Shown piece by piece: positions 1 to 9,199 of a stretch of DNA of 64,000 bases. Within the stretch, counting starts at the first letter, position 1, and the number at the start of each line of letters is the position of its first letter. The notes below the pieces were generated by a model, which worked only from the letters and a program-made list of their open reading frames with translations, searched no databases and was not told the origin of the DNA. The DNA comes from Rhodococcus tibetensis. GTDB lineage: Bacteria; Actinomycetota; Actinomycetes; Mycobacteriales; Mycobacteriaceae. The stretch spans positions 481,514 to 545,513 of the forward strand of contig NZ_JANFQF010000001.1 in NCBI RefSeq assembly GCF_024438035.1, in the 5' to 3' direction. Made by a program: the position numbers and the translations under genes.

Positions 1-925
1 CGCGGAGTCGCAGCGGGGCCAGATGGTCGAGCGAACTCCGAAAGCCCGTGCACCACAGGATCACGTCGGCGTCCTGCTCGCGCCCATCTGCCCAACGGAC
101 ACCGGTGGCCGTGATCTCGCTGAACATCGGCAACCGCTCCAGCACCCCGCGTTCGCGGGCGGCGCGAATAGCGGGAGTCACCGGCAGACCGGTCACGGAC
201 ACCACCGATCCCGGCGGGAGACCGCGGCGGACCCGATCCTCGACGAGGGCGACCGCGGCACGACCGATCTCGGGTGTGAACGGCTCGTCCCGGAACTCGG
301 GCAGGCGGCGGGTGACCCACGTGGTGGTGGTGACCCGGGAGATCTCGTCCAGCAATTGCACCGCCGAGATGCCGCCGCCGACAACCAGCACGTGGCGTCC
401 CGCGAACTGCTGCGCCGACGAGTAGTCCTTGGTGTGCACCTGCTGTCCGCCGAACAACTCGGCGCCCGGATAGCGCGGAATGAACGGGCGCTCCCAGGTG
501 CCCGTGGCATTGACGAGTCCGCGTGCCGTGAAAGTGCCGGTGTCGGTCTCGATCCGCAACCGTTGGCCTCGGGCACACACCACACGCGTGTGCACGGGCC
601 GGTGCACCGGCAATTCGAACTGCTTCTCGTACGTCGCGAAGTACTGAGGAACGGCGGTCGACGCCTGAACCTGGGCCGCCGCCGCATCGGCGACCTCGAC
701 ACCCACCGCATCGGCGAAAGTGAGGCCGGGAAGATCGTGCACTCCGTTGACCGTGCTCAGGGTCAGTGACGGCCAGCGGTACTGCCAGGCGCCCCCGGGC
801 CCGGCCGCATGGTCGAGAACTACGAACCCGGTCTCGGGCTCCACCCCGAACTTGCGCAGGTAGTAGGCGACGGACAACCCTGCCTGACCGGCCCCGATCA
901 CCACCACGTCGATGTCGCTACTCAT
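1..925 (-). CDS. FAD-dependent monooxygenase/oxidoreductase, 3' end outside window
   Basis: The frame starts at an ATG and runs off the left edge, so about 308 N-terminal residues are visible. The N-terminus has a dinucleotide-binding Rossmann motif (VVVIGAGQAGLSVAYYL, residues 6-22). A second nucleotide-binding glycine motif (VLVVGGGISAVQLL) lies near mid-protein, and an ILWCTGFRSS motif near the visible end is the family's conserved ATG-type motif. This order is typical of class B flavin monooxygenases and related NAD(P)H oxidoreductases, which use FAD and NADPH to oxygenate carbon, nitrogen or sulfur. The substrate cannot be read from the sequence. The gene is divergent from echA6 across about 137 bp, and that spacer carries an 8-bp inverted repeat (956-963 and 1009-1016). 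Confidence 0.85.
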   Translation of the reverse strand, partial: MSSDIDVVVIGAGQAGLSVAYYLRKFGVEPETGFVVLDHAAGPGGAWQYRWPSLTLSTVNGVHDLPGLTFADAVGVEVADAAAAQVQASTAVPQYFATYEKQFELPVHRPVHTRVVCARGQRLRIETDTGTFTARGLVNATGTWERPFIPRYPGAELFGGQQVHTKDYSSAQQFAGRHVLVVGGGISAVQLLDEISRVTTTTWVTRRLPEFRDEPFTPEIGRAAVALVEDRVRRGLPPGSVVSVTGLPVTPAIRAARERGVLERLPMFSEITATGVRWADGREQDADVILWCTGFRSSLDHLAPLRLR

Positions 926-1062
926 GTTCGTCCTTACCTCCACCTAGACAACTATCCGACTGGCTCCTGTGTTCCGGCCGTCCCGGCGTGTGGTTGGCTG
1001 GCAGCGGTCCAGTCGGGTGGGCACGTCAGCAACGCAATGGACAGCAAGCACGAGGAAAGCGA

Positions 1063-1800
1063 GTGGACATGATCGGGACGAGTCGTGACGGCGACGTCTT
1101 CACCCTCGAATTACAACGCCCCGACCGCCGGAACGCCCTGAACACCGAGATTTGCGAGCGCCTGCGCGAGGAGATGGAGAAGTCCGTGACCGACGGCGGA
1201 CGAGTGATCGTGCTCACCGGACAGGGCACCGCGTTCTGCGCGGGAGCCGATCTGTCGGGCGACGTGTACGCCGACGGGTTCACCGACACGCTGCTCGAGA
1301 TGCTGCACACCATCGACTCGGTCCCCGTCCCGGTGATCGCCGCGATCAACGGTCCCGCCATCGGCGCAGGAAGCCAACTGGCCCTCGCCGCCGACCTGCG
1401 GGTGGTGGCCCCCGAAGCGCGTTTCGCCATCCCGGCTGCCAAGCTCGGTATCTCCGTCGACCGGTGGACCGTGCACCGGCTGGCGTCGCTGATCGGCGGC
1501 GGCCCGGCCCGCACCATCCTTCTCGGGGCCGAGGAGGTCGGTGCCGACGAGGCCCTCGCCCACGGTCTCGCCAACAAGCGTGGCGACCTCGCGGTCGCAC
1601 AGCGCTGGGCGCACTCCATCGCCCGGCTTGCCCCGCTGTCGTTGCAGCACCTCAAGATGGTTCTCAACGACGACGGCACGCAGAGCCCGCCGCCGCCCGA
1701 GCAGCTCGCCGCACTCCATGCCGCGTGGAAGAGCTACGACGCCCACGAAGCACGGATGGCACGCGCGGAGAAGCGGCCCCCGGTGTTCCGGGGCCGATAG
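1063..1800 (+). CDS. echA6: Non-catalytic crotonase-fold acyl-CoA-binding protein EchA6
   Basis: A crotonase-fold protein of 245 residues, close in length and sequence to mycobacterial EchA6 (Rv0905), for example in LQRPDRRNALN, GTAFCAGADLSGD and INGPAIGAGSQLAL. Known EchA6 binds long-chain acyl-CoA and hands it to FAS-II for mycolic acid synthesis instead of hydrating it. Both glutamates used by true enoyl-CoA hydratases are missing: Gln replaces the first (GAGSQLAL), and no acid lies at the second site (AKLGISVD). This supports a non-enzymatic role. GTG 1063 is preferred because GAGGA lies 6 bases upstream; ATG 1069 is the alternative and matches the N-terminus of the M. tuberculosis protein. 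It heads a block in the same order as M. tuberculosis Rv0905-Rv0909. Confidence 0.9.
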   Translation: MDMIGTSRDGDVFTLELQRPDRRNALNTEICERLREEMEKSVTDGGRVIVLTGQGTAFCAGADLSGDVYADGFTDTLLEMLHTIDSVPVPVIAAINGPAIGAGSQLALAADLRVVAPEARFAIPAAKLGISVDRWTVHRLASLIGGGPARTILLGAEEVGADEALAHGLANKRGDLAVAQRWAHSIARLAPLSLQHLKMVLNDDGTQSPPPPEQLAALHAAWKSYDAHEARMARAEKRPPVFRGR

Positions 1801-1844
1801 TCGGCCCCGGCACCTACCGCGCACTCGTGGTTACAGTTGTCGGG

Positions 1845-2960
1845 ATGAACGCGAAACGCGCTGTGACCACTGTCCTGGCAACTGCCACACTCGGGTGGCT
1901 GACGAGGGCTGCGTGGGGACTGCCCGCGCAGATCGGGGCATCCCGCGCCAAGGTGCGTCCCTACGCCGCGGTGTCGCCGAGATACCGGGGCAAGCAGTTC
2001 CACAACTCCGATCCGGGCAGCACGATGCTGCCCGGATCGGAGACCGGAATTTTGAAGGCGCTCATCACCCGGGGTGCGGCGGGCCGACCGCGCAGGCCGA
2101 TTCCCTTGGCCACGCCTCTCGCACCGGTCGAGGCAGCCGACGTCGCGGTCACCTGGTACGGCCATTCGAGCGTGCTCGTCGAGGTCGACGGCTACCGGGT
2201 GCTGGCCGATCCGGTGTGGAGTCGCCGGGTGTCGCCGTCGACGTTCCTCGGTCCGTCGCGTATGCATCCCACACCCGTGCCACTGTTAGACCTGCCTGCG
2301 GTGGACGCCATCGTCATCTCGCACGATCACTACGACCACCTCGACATGGCGACGGTGCGGGAACTCACCTCCAGCCAAAAGGCGCCGTTCGTCGTCCCGG
2401 TCGGGCTCGGCGCGCACCTGCGCCGGTGGCGGGTGCCGGAGGAGCGGATCGTCGAACTCGACTGGGACGAGGCGACCACGGTGGGTGCGCTCACGCTGAC
2501 ATGCACCGAAGCACGGCACTTCTCCGGTCGCGGGCTCGTCCGCAACACCACGCAGTGGGCGTCGTGGGTTCTCGCCGGCCCCGAGCGCAAGGTGTTCTTC
2601 GGTGGTGACAGCGGGTACACCCCGAGGTTCGCGGACCTCGGTCGCCGCTACGGGCCGTTCGATCTGACGCTGTTGCCGGTCGGCGCCTACGACCCGCGTT
2701 GGGCCGACATCCACATGAACCCGGAAGAGGCGGTGCAGACACACACCGACCTCGAACAGGGTGACGCCACCCGGGGGCTGCTGGTTCCCGTGCACTGGGC
2801 AACGTTCAATCTCGCCTTTCACGCGTGGTCCGAACCGATCGTCCGGCTCGTCGAGGCCGCGAAGGCCAGCGGCACGACGGTCGCCGTGCCCATGCCGGGC
2901 CAGCGCATCGACGTGGCCAAGCCGACTCCGCAGACGCCGTGGTGGATCACCCTCGGCTGA
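1845..2960 (+). CDS. Metallo-beta-lactamase-fold hydrolase, NAPE-PLD/Rv0906-like
   Basis: A protein of 371 residues with the metal-binding HxHxDH motif at residues 160-165 (SHDHYDHLD) and later metal-ligand regions around GGDSGYTPRF and PVHWATFNL. The combination of GHSSVLVEVDG, the metal motif and a C-terminal HWATFNL segment is typical of the NAPE-PLD-like branch of the metallo-beta-lactamase superfamily, which includes Rv0906. Substrates are unknown in bacteria; phosphodiester or lipid amide bonds are likely targets. The N-terminus has a short hydrophobic stretch after KR (residues 6-19) that may be a membrane anchor or signal. It lies 44 bp after echA6, as in mycobacteria. Confidence 0.85.
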   Translation: MNAKRAVTTVLATATLGWLTRAAWGLPAQIGASRAKVRPYAAVSPRYRGKQFHNSDPGSTMLPGSETGILKALITRGAAGRPRRPIPLATPLAPVEAADVAVTWYGHSSVLVEVDGYRVLADPVWSRRVSPSTFLGPSRMHPTPVPLLDLPAVDAIVISHDHYDHLDMATVRELTSSQKAPFVVPVGLGAHLRRWRVPEERIVELDWDEATTVGALTLTCTEARHFSGRGLVRNTTQWASWVLAGPERKVFFGGDSGYTPRFADLGRRYGPFDLTLLPVGAYDPRWADIHMNPEEAVQTHTDLEQGDATRGLLVPVHWATFNLAFHAWSEPIVRLVEAAKASGTTVAVPMPGQRIDVAKPTPQTPWWITLG

Positions 2961-3073
2961 TCTGTCGGACCGGGTGCCGGGTGCTCACTTCATCTCGTTC
3001 GGGAAGCTGTCCTGGATCGGGTCGATCGGCGGGGTGACCGCCCGTCGTCGCCTCGTTGCGTAGCCTTTGGATC

Positions 3074-5524
3074 ATGGCGTACGACGAGACCGGTACGGAC
3101 GGCATTGCAGTTCTCGCTGCGGACGGCTTGACCGCCGACCAGGTTGCGGAGCGGGTGGCCGCGGGCAAGACCAACGACGTGCCGGACCGCGCCAGCCGGT
3201 CGATTCGCGACATCGTGCGCGCCAACGTCTTCACGCGGATCAACGCGATCCTCGGCATTCTGCTCGGCATCGTCCTGGCGACGGGTTCGATCATCGACGG
3301 GATGTTCGGCCTGCTCATCATTGCGAACAGTGGCATCGGCATCATCCAGGAAGTGCGCGCCAAGCGGACTCTGGACAAACTCGCGATCGTCAGCCAGACC
3401 AAACCTGTGGTGCGCCGGGACGGGACAGCCGTGGCGATGGCACCCCGCGAGGTGGTGCTCGACGACCTCATCGAACTGGGGTCGGGCGACCAGATCGTCG
3501 TCGACGGTGTCGTGGTGGAGGCGAGCGCGCTCGACATCGACGAATCGCTGCTCACCGGTGAGGCCGACCCCGTGCACAAATCGGTCGGTGATCCGGTTCT
3601 GTCGGGGAGTTTCGTCGCTGCCGGCAGCGGCTGCTACCGCGCGACGAAGGTGGGCAGTGACGCCTACGCCGCGAAACTAGCGGAGGAGGCAAGCAAGTTC
3701 ACGCTCGTGCACTCCGAGTTGCGCAGCGGGATCGACAAGATCCTGAAGTTCATCACCTACCTGATGATTCCGGCCGGGTTGCTCATCATCTACAACCAGT
3801 TGTTCTCGAGCGGCCAGTCGCTGCGACCGGCGTTGAACGGCATGGTGGCGGCACTGGTGCCGATGGTCCCTGAAGGACTGGTCCTGATGACGTCGATCGC
3901 GTTCGCGGTCGGCGTCGTACGGCTCGGACAGCGCCAGTGTCTCGTACAGGAGTTGCCCGCCATCGAAGGGCTCGCCCGGGTAGACGTGGTCTGCGCCGAC
4001 AAGACCGGCACACTCACCGAGAACGGGATGCGCCTGTCCGAACTGCGTTGCGCCGAACCCGAAGACGCCGGGCCGGCAGGTGTTGCACTCGCCGCCATGG
4101 CGGCAGACGACCCACGCCCCAATGCGAGTGTCCTGGCGATCAGAGAGGCGTTCCCGGACAACCCCGGCTGGGGTGAAGCGACAGCGCAGGCACCGTTCTC
4201 GTCGGCGAAGAAGTGGAGCGGACAGTCTTACGGCTCCCATGGGAACTGGGTGCTCGGCGCACCGGACGTTCTCCTGGACCCGGGCAGCGTCATGGCTCGG
4301 CAGGCGGAGGATGCGGGTGCGTCGGGGCTGCGGGTGCTGCTGCTCGGCAGCTGCGACGTTCCGGTCGACCATCCGGCGGCGCCGGGTGTCGTCACGCCTC
4401 GCGCTCTGGTGATCCTGGAGCAGCGGGTGCGACCCGATGCGCGCGGCACCCTCGAGTACTTCGCGAGCCAGAACGTCACGGTGAAGGTGATTTCCGGGGA
4501 CAACGCCGTGTCGGTCGGGGCCGTGGCCGGGTCGCTCGGCCTCCCCGGTGGTGAGCGACCCGTGGATGCACGCACCCTCCCGTCGGACCCCGAGAGCCTC
4601 GCCGACACACTCGAGGATTCCACCACCTTCGGCCGGGTACGGCCGGATCAGAAGCGGGAAATGGTGGCAGCGTTGCAATCTCGCGGCCACACGGTCGCGA
4701 TGACGGGTGACGGGGTCAACGACGTTCTCGCGCTCAAGGACGCCGACATCGGGGTATCGATGGGATCGGGAAGCCCCGCGACACGGGCTGTGGCGCAGAT
4801 CGTGCTGCTGGACAACAAGTTCGCCACGTTGCCGTACGTGGTCGGTGAGGGCCGCCGGGTGATCGGCAACATCGAACGCGTCTCCAATCTCTTCCTCACC
4901 AAGACCGTTTACTCGGTGCTACTGGCGTTCCTGATCGGCCTGACGGGCGCGCTGTCGCAAGTATTCGATTTCGAACCGGTGCCGTACCCCTTTCTGCCGA
5001 GGCACGTGACCATAGCCGCGTGGTTCACCATCGGCATTCCCGCGTTCATCCTCTCGCTCGCACCCAACAACGAACGTGCCCGCTCCGGCTTCGTGCCGCG
5101 GGTCATGCGGCTGGCGGTGCCGTCGGGCGTGATCATCGGCGTCACGACGTTCATTTCGTATCTCCTGGTCTATGCCGGGCCCGAGCAGACCCAGACACAG
5201 AAGGTGCAGGCGGGCACATCGGCACTGATCACCCTCATCATGATCGCGTTGTGGGTGCTCGCGGTCGTCGCCCGCCCGTACGTGTGGTGGAAACTGGTAC
5301 TGATCTTCGGGTCGGTCGCGGCATACCTCGTCCTGTTCGCACTCCCGTTCACGCGGACGTTCTTCGAGCTCGACCCCACCAATGTGGCTGCCACGACGTC
5401 GGCGCTCGCGTGCGGTCTCGTCGGCGTGGTTCTCGTCGAGGTGGCGTGGTGGGTGACGGGGCGCTTGCACGGAGAGCATCGACGACTCTTCGCACCACCG
5501 GAAGATCTGCCGGGCCGCCAGTGA
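3074..5524 (+). CDS. ctpE: P-type cation-transporting ATPase CtpE
   Basis: An 816-residue P-type ATPase. The phosphorylated aspartate is D309 in [10 protein letters not shown], the actuator loop is LLTGEADPV (T161-E163), and the hinge is [12 protein letters not shown] (544-555). Hydrophobic segments flank the catalytic domains, with several more after residue 610. Sequence and gene order point to CtpE (Rv0908), reported in mycobacteria as a calcium-uptake pump; its ion here is an inference. A heavy-metal-binding N-terminal domain and a CPC membrane motif are absent, which argues against a copper or zinc pump. ATG 3074 is chosen over the longer TTG frame at 3056. Confidence 0.9.
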   Translation: MAYDETGTDGIAVLAADGLTADQVAERVAAGKTNDVPDRASRSIRDIVRANVFTRINAILGILLGIVLATGSIIDGMFGLLIIANSGIGIIQEVRAKRTLDKLAIVSQTKPVVRRDGTAVAMAPREVVLDDLIELGSGDQIVVDGVVVEASALDIDESLLTGEADPVHKSVGDPVLSGSFVAAGSGCYRATKVGSDAYAAKLAEEASKFTLVHSELRSGIDKILKFITYLMIPAGLLIIYNQLFSSGQSLRPALNGMVAALVPMVPEGLVLMTSIAFAVGVVRLGQRQCLVQELPAIEGLARVDVVCADKTGTLTENGMRLSELRCAEPEDAGPAGVALAAMAADDPRPNASVLAIREAFPDNPGWGEATAQAPFSSAKKWSGQSYGSHGNWVLGAPDVLLDPGSVMARQAEDAGASGLRVLLLGSCDVPVDHPAAPGVVTPRALVILEQRVRPDARGTLEYFASQNVTVKVISGDNAVSVGAVAGSLGLPGGERPVDARTLPSDPESLADTLEDSTTFGRVRPDQKREMVAALQSRGHTVAMTGDGVNDVLALKDADIGVSMGSGSPATRAVAQIVLLDNKFATLPYVVGEGRRVIGNIERVSNLFLTKTVYSVLLAFLIGLTGALSQVFDFEPVPYPFLPRHVTIAAWFTIGIPAFILSLAPNNERARSGFVPRVMRLAVPSGVIIGVTTFISYLLVYAGPEQTQTQKVQAGTSALITLIMIALWVLAVVARPYVWWKLVLIFGSVAAYLVLFALPFTRTFFELDPTNVAATTSALACGLVGVVLVEVAWWVTGRLHGEHRRLFAPPEDLPGRQ

Positions 5525-5678
5525 GGGCGGCGGCTCGAGGACCAGCGAGAGTGCCCGAGCACCGGGCCTGATACCGGGACCGTTGGCGTCGGCGGCTCGA
5601 TGCTGTGAGACTGGTTGCGCTGCGAGTGTTCGATCTCGCGCAGAGGCTAGGTGCGCAAGCACCGGAGGAGGAAGAACG

Positions 5679-5870
5679 ATGAGTTTTGCCGACACACTGA
5701 AGGGCCTGCTGGGCAAGGGAAAGGCCGCGGCATCACAGAACGCGGACAAGGTTCACGGCGCCATCGACAAGGCCGCCGACATCGCGGACAGCAAGACCGG
5801 CCGCAAGTACAGCGACAAGATCGACAAGGCTGCCGACGCCGCGAAGAAGGCCGTTCCTCCCAAGGAATGA
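5679..5870 (+). CDS. Rv0909-family putative antitoxin
   Basis: A small, charged, Ala/Lys/Asp-rich protein of 63 residues with a strong Shine-Dalgarno sequence (GGAGGAGGAAG) before ATG 5679. Features such as MSFADTLKGLL, SQNADKVHGAIDKA and KYSDKIDKAAD match the pattern of M. tuberculosis Rv0909, proposed as the antitoxin of the Rv0909-Rv0910 pair. It looks helical and has no visible DNA-binding motif. It directly follows ctpE as in mycobacteria, but its expected partner is not next door: the Rv0910-type gene lies 9.7 kb downstream at 15527. A strong hairpin terminator follows. Confidence 0.75.
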   Translation: MSFADTLKGLLGKGKAAASQNADKVHGAIDKAADIADSKTGRKYSDKIDKAADAAKKAVPPKE

Positions 5871-5890
5871 CCATCCTTCCCGTCTAGTTC

Positions 5891-5924
5891 GTGTGGGCCC
5901 CGGTTCTCGAGCCGGGGCCCACAC
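5891..5924 (+). terminator. Strong hairpin terminator after the antitoxin gene
   Basis: A perfect 13-bp stem (GTGTGGGCCCCGG with its complement) and an 8-nt loop, without a U tract, starting 20 bp after the antitoxin stop. This is a common actinobacterial terminator form. It separates the ctpE block from the antiporter gene. Confidence 0.8.
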
Positions 5925-5976
5925 GCGTCTGCGGTCATGAGCCGCGATCTCGGGGCGGGCACGGCACAATCGAAGT

Positions 5977-7605
5977 GTGAACGGCGTCCTCGTGCTCCTC
6001 GTCATCATCGCGGCCATCGCTGTGACGAGTCTCGCCAAGCGCCGGGATCTGCAGCCACCACTGGTTCTGGTGACGATCGGCGCGATCGCCTCCTTCATCC
6101 CTGGCCTACCGCGCCTCGAGCTCGACCCGGAAGCCATCCTCGGAGTTGTGCTGCCGCCGCTCCTGTATTCGGCGGCCCTCAAGTTTTCGGTGGCCACCTT
6201 CCGCCGTCACCTCGGGCCCATCCTCCGGCTCGGCATCTTCACAGTGCTGGCCACGGCTTTTGCCGTCGCCTTCTTCGCCTCGTGGTTGTCGCCGGAGCTG
6301 ACGCTGGGAGCAGCCCTGGTGCTCGGAGCCGTGGTCGCGCCGACGGACGCGGTCAGCGCTGTCGCTGTCGGCCGCAGGCTCGGGTTGCCGAATCGGGTGA
6401 TCGCCATACTCACCGGTGAGGGCCTGGTGAACGATGCCACCGCCCTGACACTGTTCGCCGTGGCCGTCTCGGCCGTGGTCGGGACGGATGTTCCGGTTCA
6501 CCCGGTGCTGTTCTTCGTCTACGAGGTGGTCGGTGGAGTGGTGGTCGGGCTGGTCCTCGCGAAGATCGTGGAGTGGGTCCGCCGACGCATGTACGACTCG
6601 CCGCTGGAAACGGTGCTGGGGCTGATGCTTCCCTTCGCGGCGTACCTCGCCGCCGGGCAACTGCACGCCTCCGGCGTCCTCGCGGTGGTCACGGCTGGAT
6701 TTCTGATGGGCCACAAGGCAACCGACGCGTCGGTGTCCACCCGCATCCAGGAGCGGTCCCTGTGGGAGAGCGTGGACCTCGTACTCGAGATGTTCGTATT
6801 CGCCTACATGGGCTTGCAGCTCAAGTTCGTGATCGGCGACGTCCGCGACAACGGGTTGCCGGTGCACCACATCTTCTTCTACGGCTTCGCAGTCCTCTTC
6901 GTCGTGATGGCGGTGCGACCGGCGTGGATATTGCTGCACCGGCTTCGCCGCCGCGTCGGTCTGGTGGTGCGGACGCCGGGCAACACCGTGGAACTGGGCT
7001 GGCGCGAAAGCCTCGTGGTGTCGTGGGCCGGTATGCGCGGGGTGGTCACGATCGCCGCCGCGGCCGGTATCCCCATGACGCTCGCGAGCGGAGCGCCTTT
7101 CCCGGGCCGCGAAGTGATCCAGGCCATCGCCTTCGTGGTCGCGGTGGGAACCCTGCTCATCCAGGGCGCCACGATGCCGCTGCTGATCCGAGTACTCGAT
7201 CTTGCCGACCCCCTCGAACGTCAGCGGGAAGAGGAACAGGTGAAGCACGCGCGCACCATCTCACGCGAGGCGGGGGACCGGTTCCTCGACGGATTCGCCG
7301 AGCATCCGCCCTCAGGGGTCGACCCCGCAGAAGTGACCGACATTCTGACACGGGTACGCCGATCGATGCGGGCACGGTCGCAAGCCGAAGAGGCGGAAGA
7401 GCCCGGTGCGAAGGCGCGGGCCGGCGTGGTCTTCGACGACATCCGGCGGGCAGCGCTGCGGGCGCAGCGGCAGGCGCTGATCGATGCCCGCGATACAGGC
7501 ACCCTCGATGACGAGGTGATGCGTACCGTATTGGAAAGCCTCGACGTGGAAGAGGCTGCAGCGGAAGAGCGGGTCCGAAGGCGTCGAGAATGGGGTGCGC
7601 GATGA
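5977..7605 (+). CDS. CPA1-family Na+/H+ antiporter
   Basis: A membrane protein of 542 residues with about 12 hydrophobic segments and a charged cytoplasmic tail from about residue 410. The cation-site motifs of CPA1/NhaP antiporters are present: GAVVAPTDAVS (118-127) and GEGLVNDATALTLF (147-160), the latter with the conserved Asn-Asp pair at 152-153. It should exchange Na+ or K+ for protons across the plasma membrane. The start is GTG 5977. Its stop overlaps the next start in ATGA, so it is probably translationally coupled to the lipase gene. Confidence 0.9.
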   Translation: MNGVLVLLVIIAAIAVTSLAKRRDLQPPLVLVTIGAIASFIPGLPRLELDPEAILGVVLPPLLYSAALKFSVATFRRHLGPILRLGIFTVLATAFAVAFFASWLSPELTLGAALVLGAVVAPTDAVSAVAVGRRLGLPNRVIAILTGEGLVNDATALTLFAVAVSAVVGTDVPVHPVLFFVYEVVGGVVVGLVLAKIVEWVRRRMYDSPLETVLGLMLPFAAYLAAGQLHASGVLAVVTAGFLMGHKATDASVSTRIQERSLWESVDLVLEMFVFAYMGLQLKFVIGDVRDNGLPVHHIFFYGFAVLFVVMAVRPAWILLHRLRRRVGLVVRTPGNTVELGWRESLVVSWAGMRGVVTIAAAAGIPMTLASGAPFPGREVIQAIAFVVAVGTLLIQGATMPLLIRVLDLADPLERQREEEQVKHARTISREAGDRFLDGFAEHPPSGVDPAEVTDILTRVRRSMRARSQAEEAEEPGAKARAGVVFDDIRRAALRAQRQALIDARDTGTLDDEVMRTVLESLDVEEAAAEERVRRRREWGAR

Positions 7606-8837
7606 CAGGTCCGTCGAGACGGCGTCCGGGATGGTCCGTTCTACTCGCCCTTACCGGTGTCGTGGCGCTGACTGCGTGCGGGGCGGACGCGTCCGCCCCG
7701 TCCCCTCCTCCCGCAGCGACCTCCAGCCCGCAATTCCCGCCTGCTCCCACGGGAACCGAGCGCGGCGCGCTGACCTCGCAGAATCCGGTGGCCGCCATCG
7801 ACGAGGCGATCACGAATCTGGGGGCGACGGCCACTCGTGTGCTCTACCGGTCGACGTCCGGTGTCGACGGAGCCGGCACCGAAGTGGTGGGCACCGTGTT
7901 CACACCGGCAGGACCCGCTCCCGAGGGCGGTTGGCCGGTAGTCACGGTGGGGCACGGCACCACTGGAGTCACCGACGACTGTGCACCCTCGGCGTCACCG
8001 ACGCTGTCGGGCACGACCGGACTCGTCGCGCCGCTTCTGCAGGCGGGGTATGTGGTGACTGTCAGTGACTATCAAGGCCTCGGCACCGACGGCCCGCACC
8101 CCTACCTCGAACCCGTCACCGCGGCCTACAACCTCATCGACGCTGTCCGAGCAGCTCGCAACGTGGTGCCCACTGCGTCGACGCGCTGGGCTGCGGTGGG
8201 GATCTCGCAGGGTGGTCAGGCGTCGTGGGCGGCAGCCGAACATGCGGACGACTACGGGGACGGGCTCGAGTTTTTCGGGTCGGCGAACCTGTCGCCCGCG
8301 GCTGATCTGTCGGCCATCATGGACGACGGCACCGCTGCCCCGTTGTCGTTGCCGCAGAAAATGTTCCTGCCGTATCTCCTGGAGGGCCTTTCGGTGCTGC
8401 ATCCGGAACTCGATCCGGCCGACTACATGCGCGGCGTGCTCGCCGACAACCCCGAGGTCACGCTGTCGTGCGTCACGGCGAGGTTGTCCGAGAAGTGGAC
8501 CGTGGCAACCCAGCTCACCCCGGCCGACACGGGACCGCGCACCGCAGCCGCCGCCGAACGGATGAACGGCTGGCTCGAGGACACCGCGCTGCCTCGCGAG
8601 CGTGCCGAGGGACCGATGCTCGTTGTGGTCGGCGAACGTGACAATCTCATTCTGCCGCAATGGACTTCGGAAGCCGTCGACAAAGCGTGCGAACAGGGTG
8701 ATGTGATCGAGTTCGAATCCCGACCGGGCGAGGGACACGCCGACGGACGGGCCGTGCCCGGTGCGGTGCAGTGGATCGCCGACCGCTTCGCCGGTGTACC
8801 GGCGCCGAATACCTGTGGCGAAGGCGGGACGCCGTGA
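7602..8837 (+). CDS. Secreted lipoprotein lipase/esterase, LIP family
   Basis: A protein of 411 residues with a lipoprotein signal: positive N-terminus, hydrophobic core and lipobox ALTAC (Cys26), followed by a Pro/Ser-rich linker. An alpha/beta-hydrolase domain carries VGHGTTGVTDDC (117-128) and the nucleophile elbow GISQGG (Ser202). The likely acid and histidine are in GERDNLI and EGHADG near the C-terminus. The pattern matches LIP-type secreted lipases (PF03583 type) of actinobacteria and fungi. It probably hydrolyses acyl esters outside the cell while lipid-anchored. ATG 7602 overlaps the antiporter stop; the in-frame ATG 7590 would spoil this coupling. Confidence 0.85.
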   Translation: MTGPSRRRPGWSVLLALTGVVALTACGADASAPSPPPAATSSPQFPPAPTGTERGALTSQNPVAAIDEAITNLGATATRVLYRSTSGVDGAGTEVVGTVFTPAGPAPEGGWPVVTVGHGTTGVTDDCAPSASPTLSGTTGLVAPLLQAGYVVTVSDYQGLGTDGPHPYLEPVTAAYNLIDAVRAARNVVPTASTRWAAVGISQGGQASWAAAEHADDYGDGLEFFGSANLSPAADLSAIMDDGTAAPLSLPQKMFLPYLLEGLSVLHPELDPADYMRGVLADNPEVTLSCVTARLSEKWTVATQLTPADTGPRTAAAAERMNGWLEDTALPRERAEGPMLVVVGERDNLILPQWTSEAVDKACEQGDVIEFESRPGEGHADGRAVPGAVQWIADRFAGVPAPNTCGEGGTP

Positions 8838-9199
8838 GCGAGTCTCTGATCGAGCGGCTGCGAGCGCTGTGCCTGGCATTGCCTGAAGCCACCGAACGCG
8901 TCAGTCACGGGGAACCGGCGTGGTTCGTCCGCCGGTCACCCCAGTTCGCGACCCTCGCAGACCATCACCACGACGACCGCATGTCATTCTGGGCCGCCGC
9001 TCCCGCTGGCGCGCAGCAGGATTGGGTTCGGCGCAACGAGGAACGATTCTTCGTGCCGCCCTACGTCGGCGGTCGAGGATGGGTGGGTGTGTACCTCGAC
9101 GTGCCGCAGGATTGGCGGGACATCGCGGACATCGTCGAGGAGGCATACCGCACTGTGGCTCCGAAAACTCTGATCGCTCGACTGGACGCCGGAGAATGA
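8834..9199 (+). CDS. YjbR/MmcQ-family protein
   Basis: A 121-residue cytoplasmic protein with the features of the YjbR/MmcQ fold: an N-terminal CLALPEATERVSHGEPAW segment, an FVRRSPQFATL strand, and a C-terminal DIVEEAYRTVAPKTL helix. Family members are small CyaY-like proteins thought to bind DNA or other ligands; no enzymatic role is established. GTG 8834 overlaps the lipase stop (GTGA), and its own stop overlaps the next start (ATGA), so it lies in a run of overlapping genes. Confidence 0.8.
   Translation: MSESLIERLRALCLALPEATERVSHGEPAWFVRRSPQFATLADHHHDDRMSFWAAAPAGAQQDWVRRNEERFFVPPYVGGRGWVGVYLDVPQDWRDIADIVEEAYRTVAPKTLIARLDAGE

Noticed and set aside
956..1016. 8-bp inverted repeat CCGACTGG/CCAGTCGG as an operator
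   Set aside because: The arms are 45 bp apart, and 8-bp matches are common in high-GC DNA.
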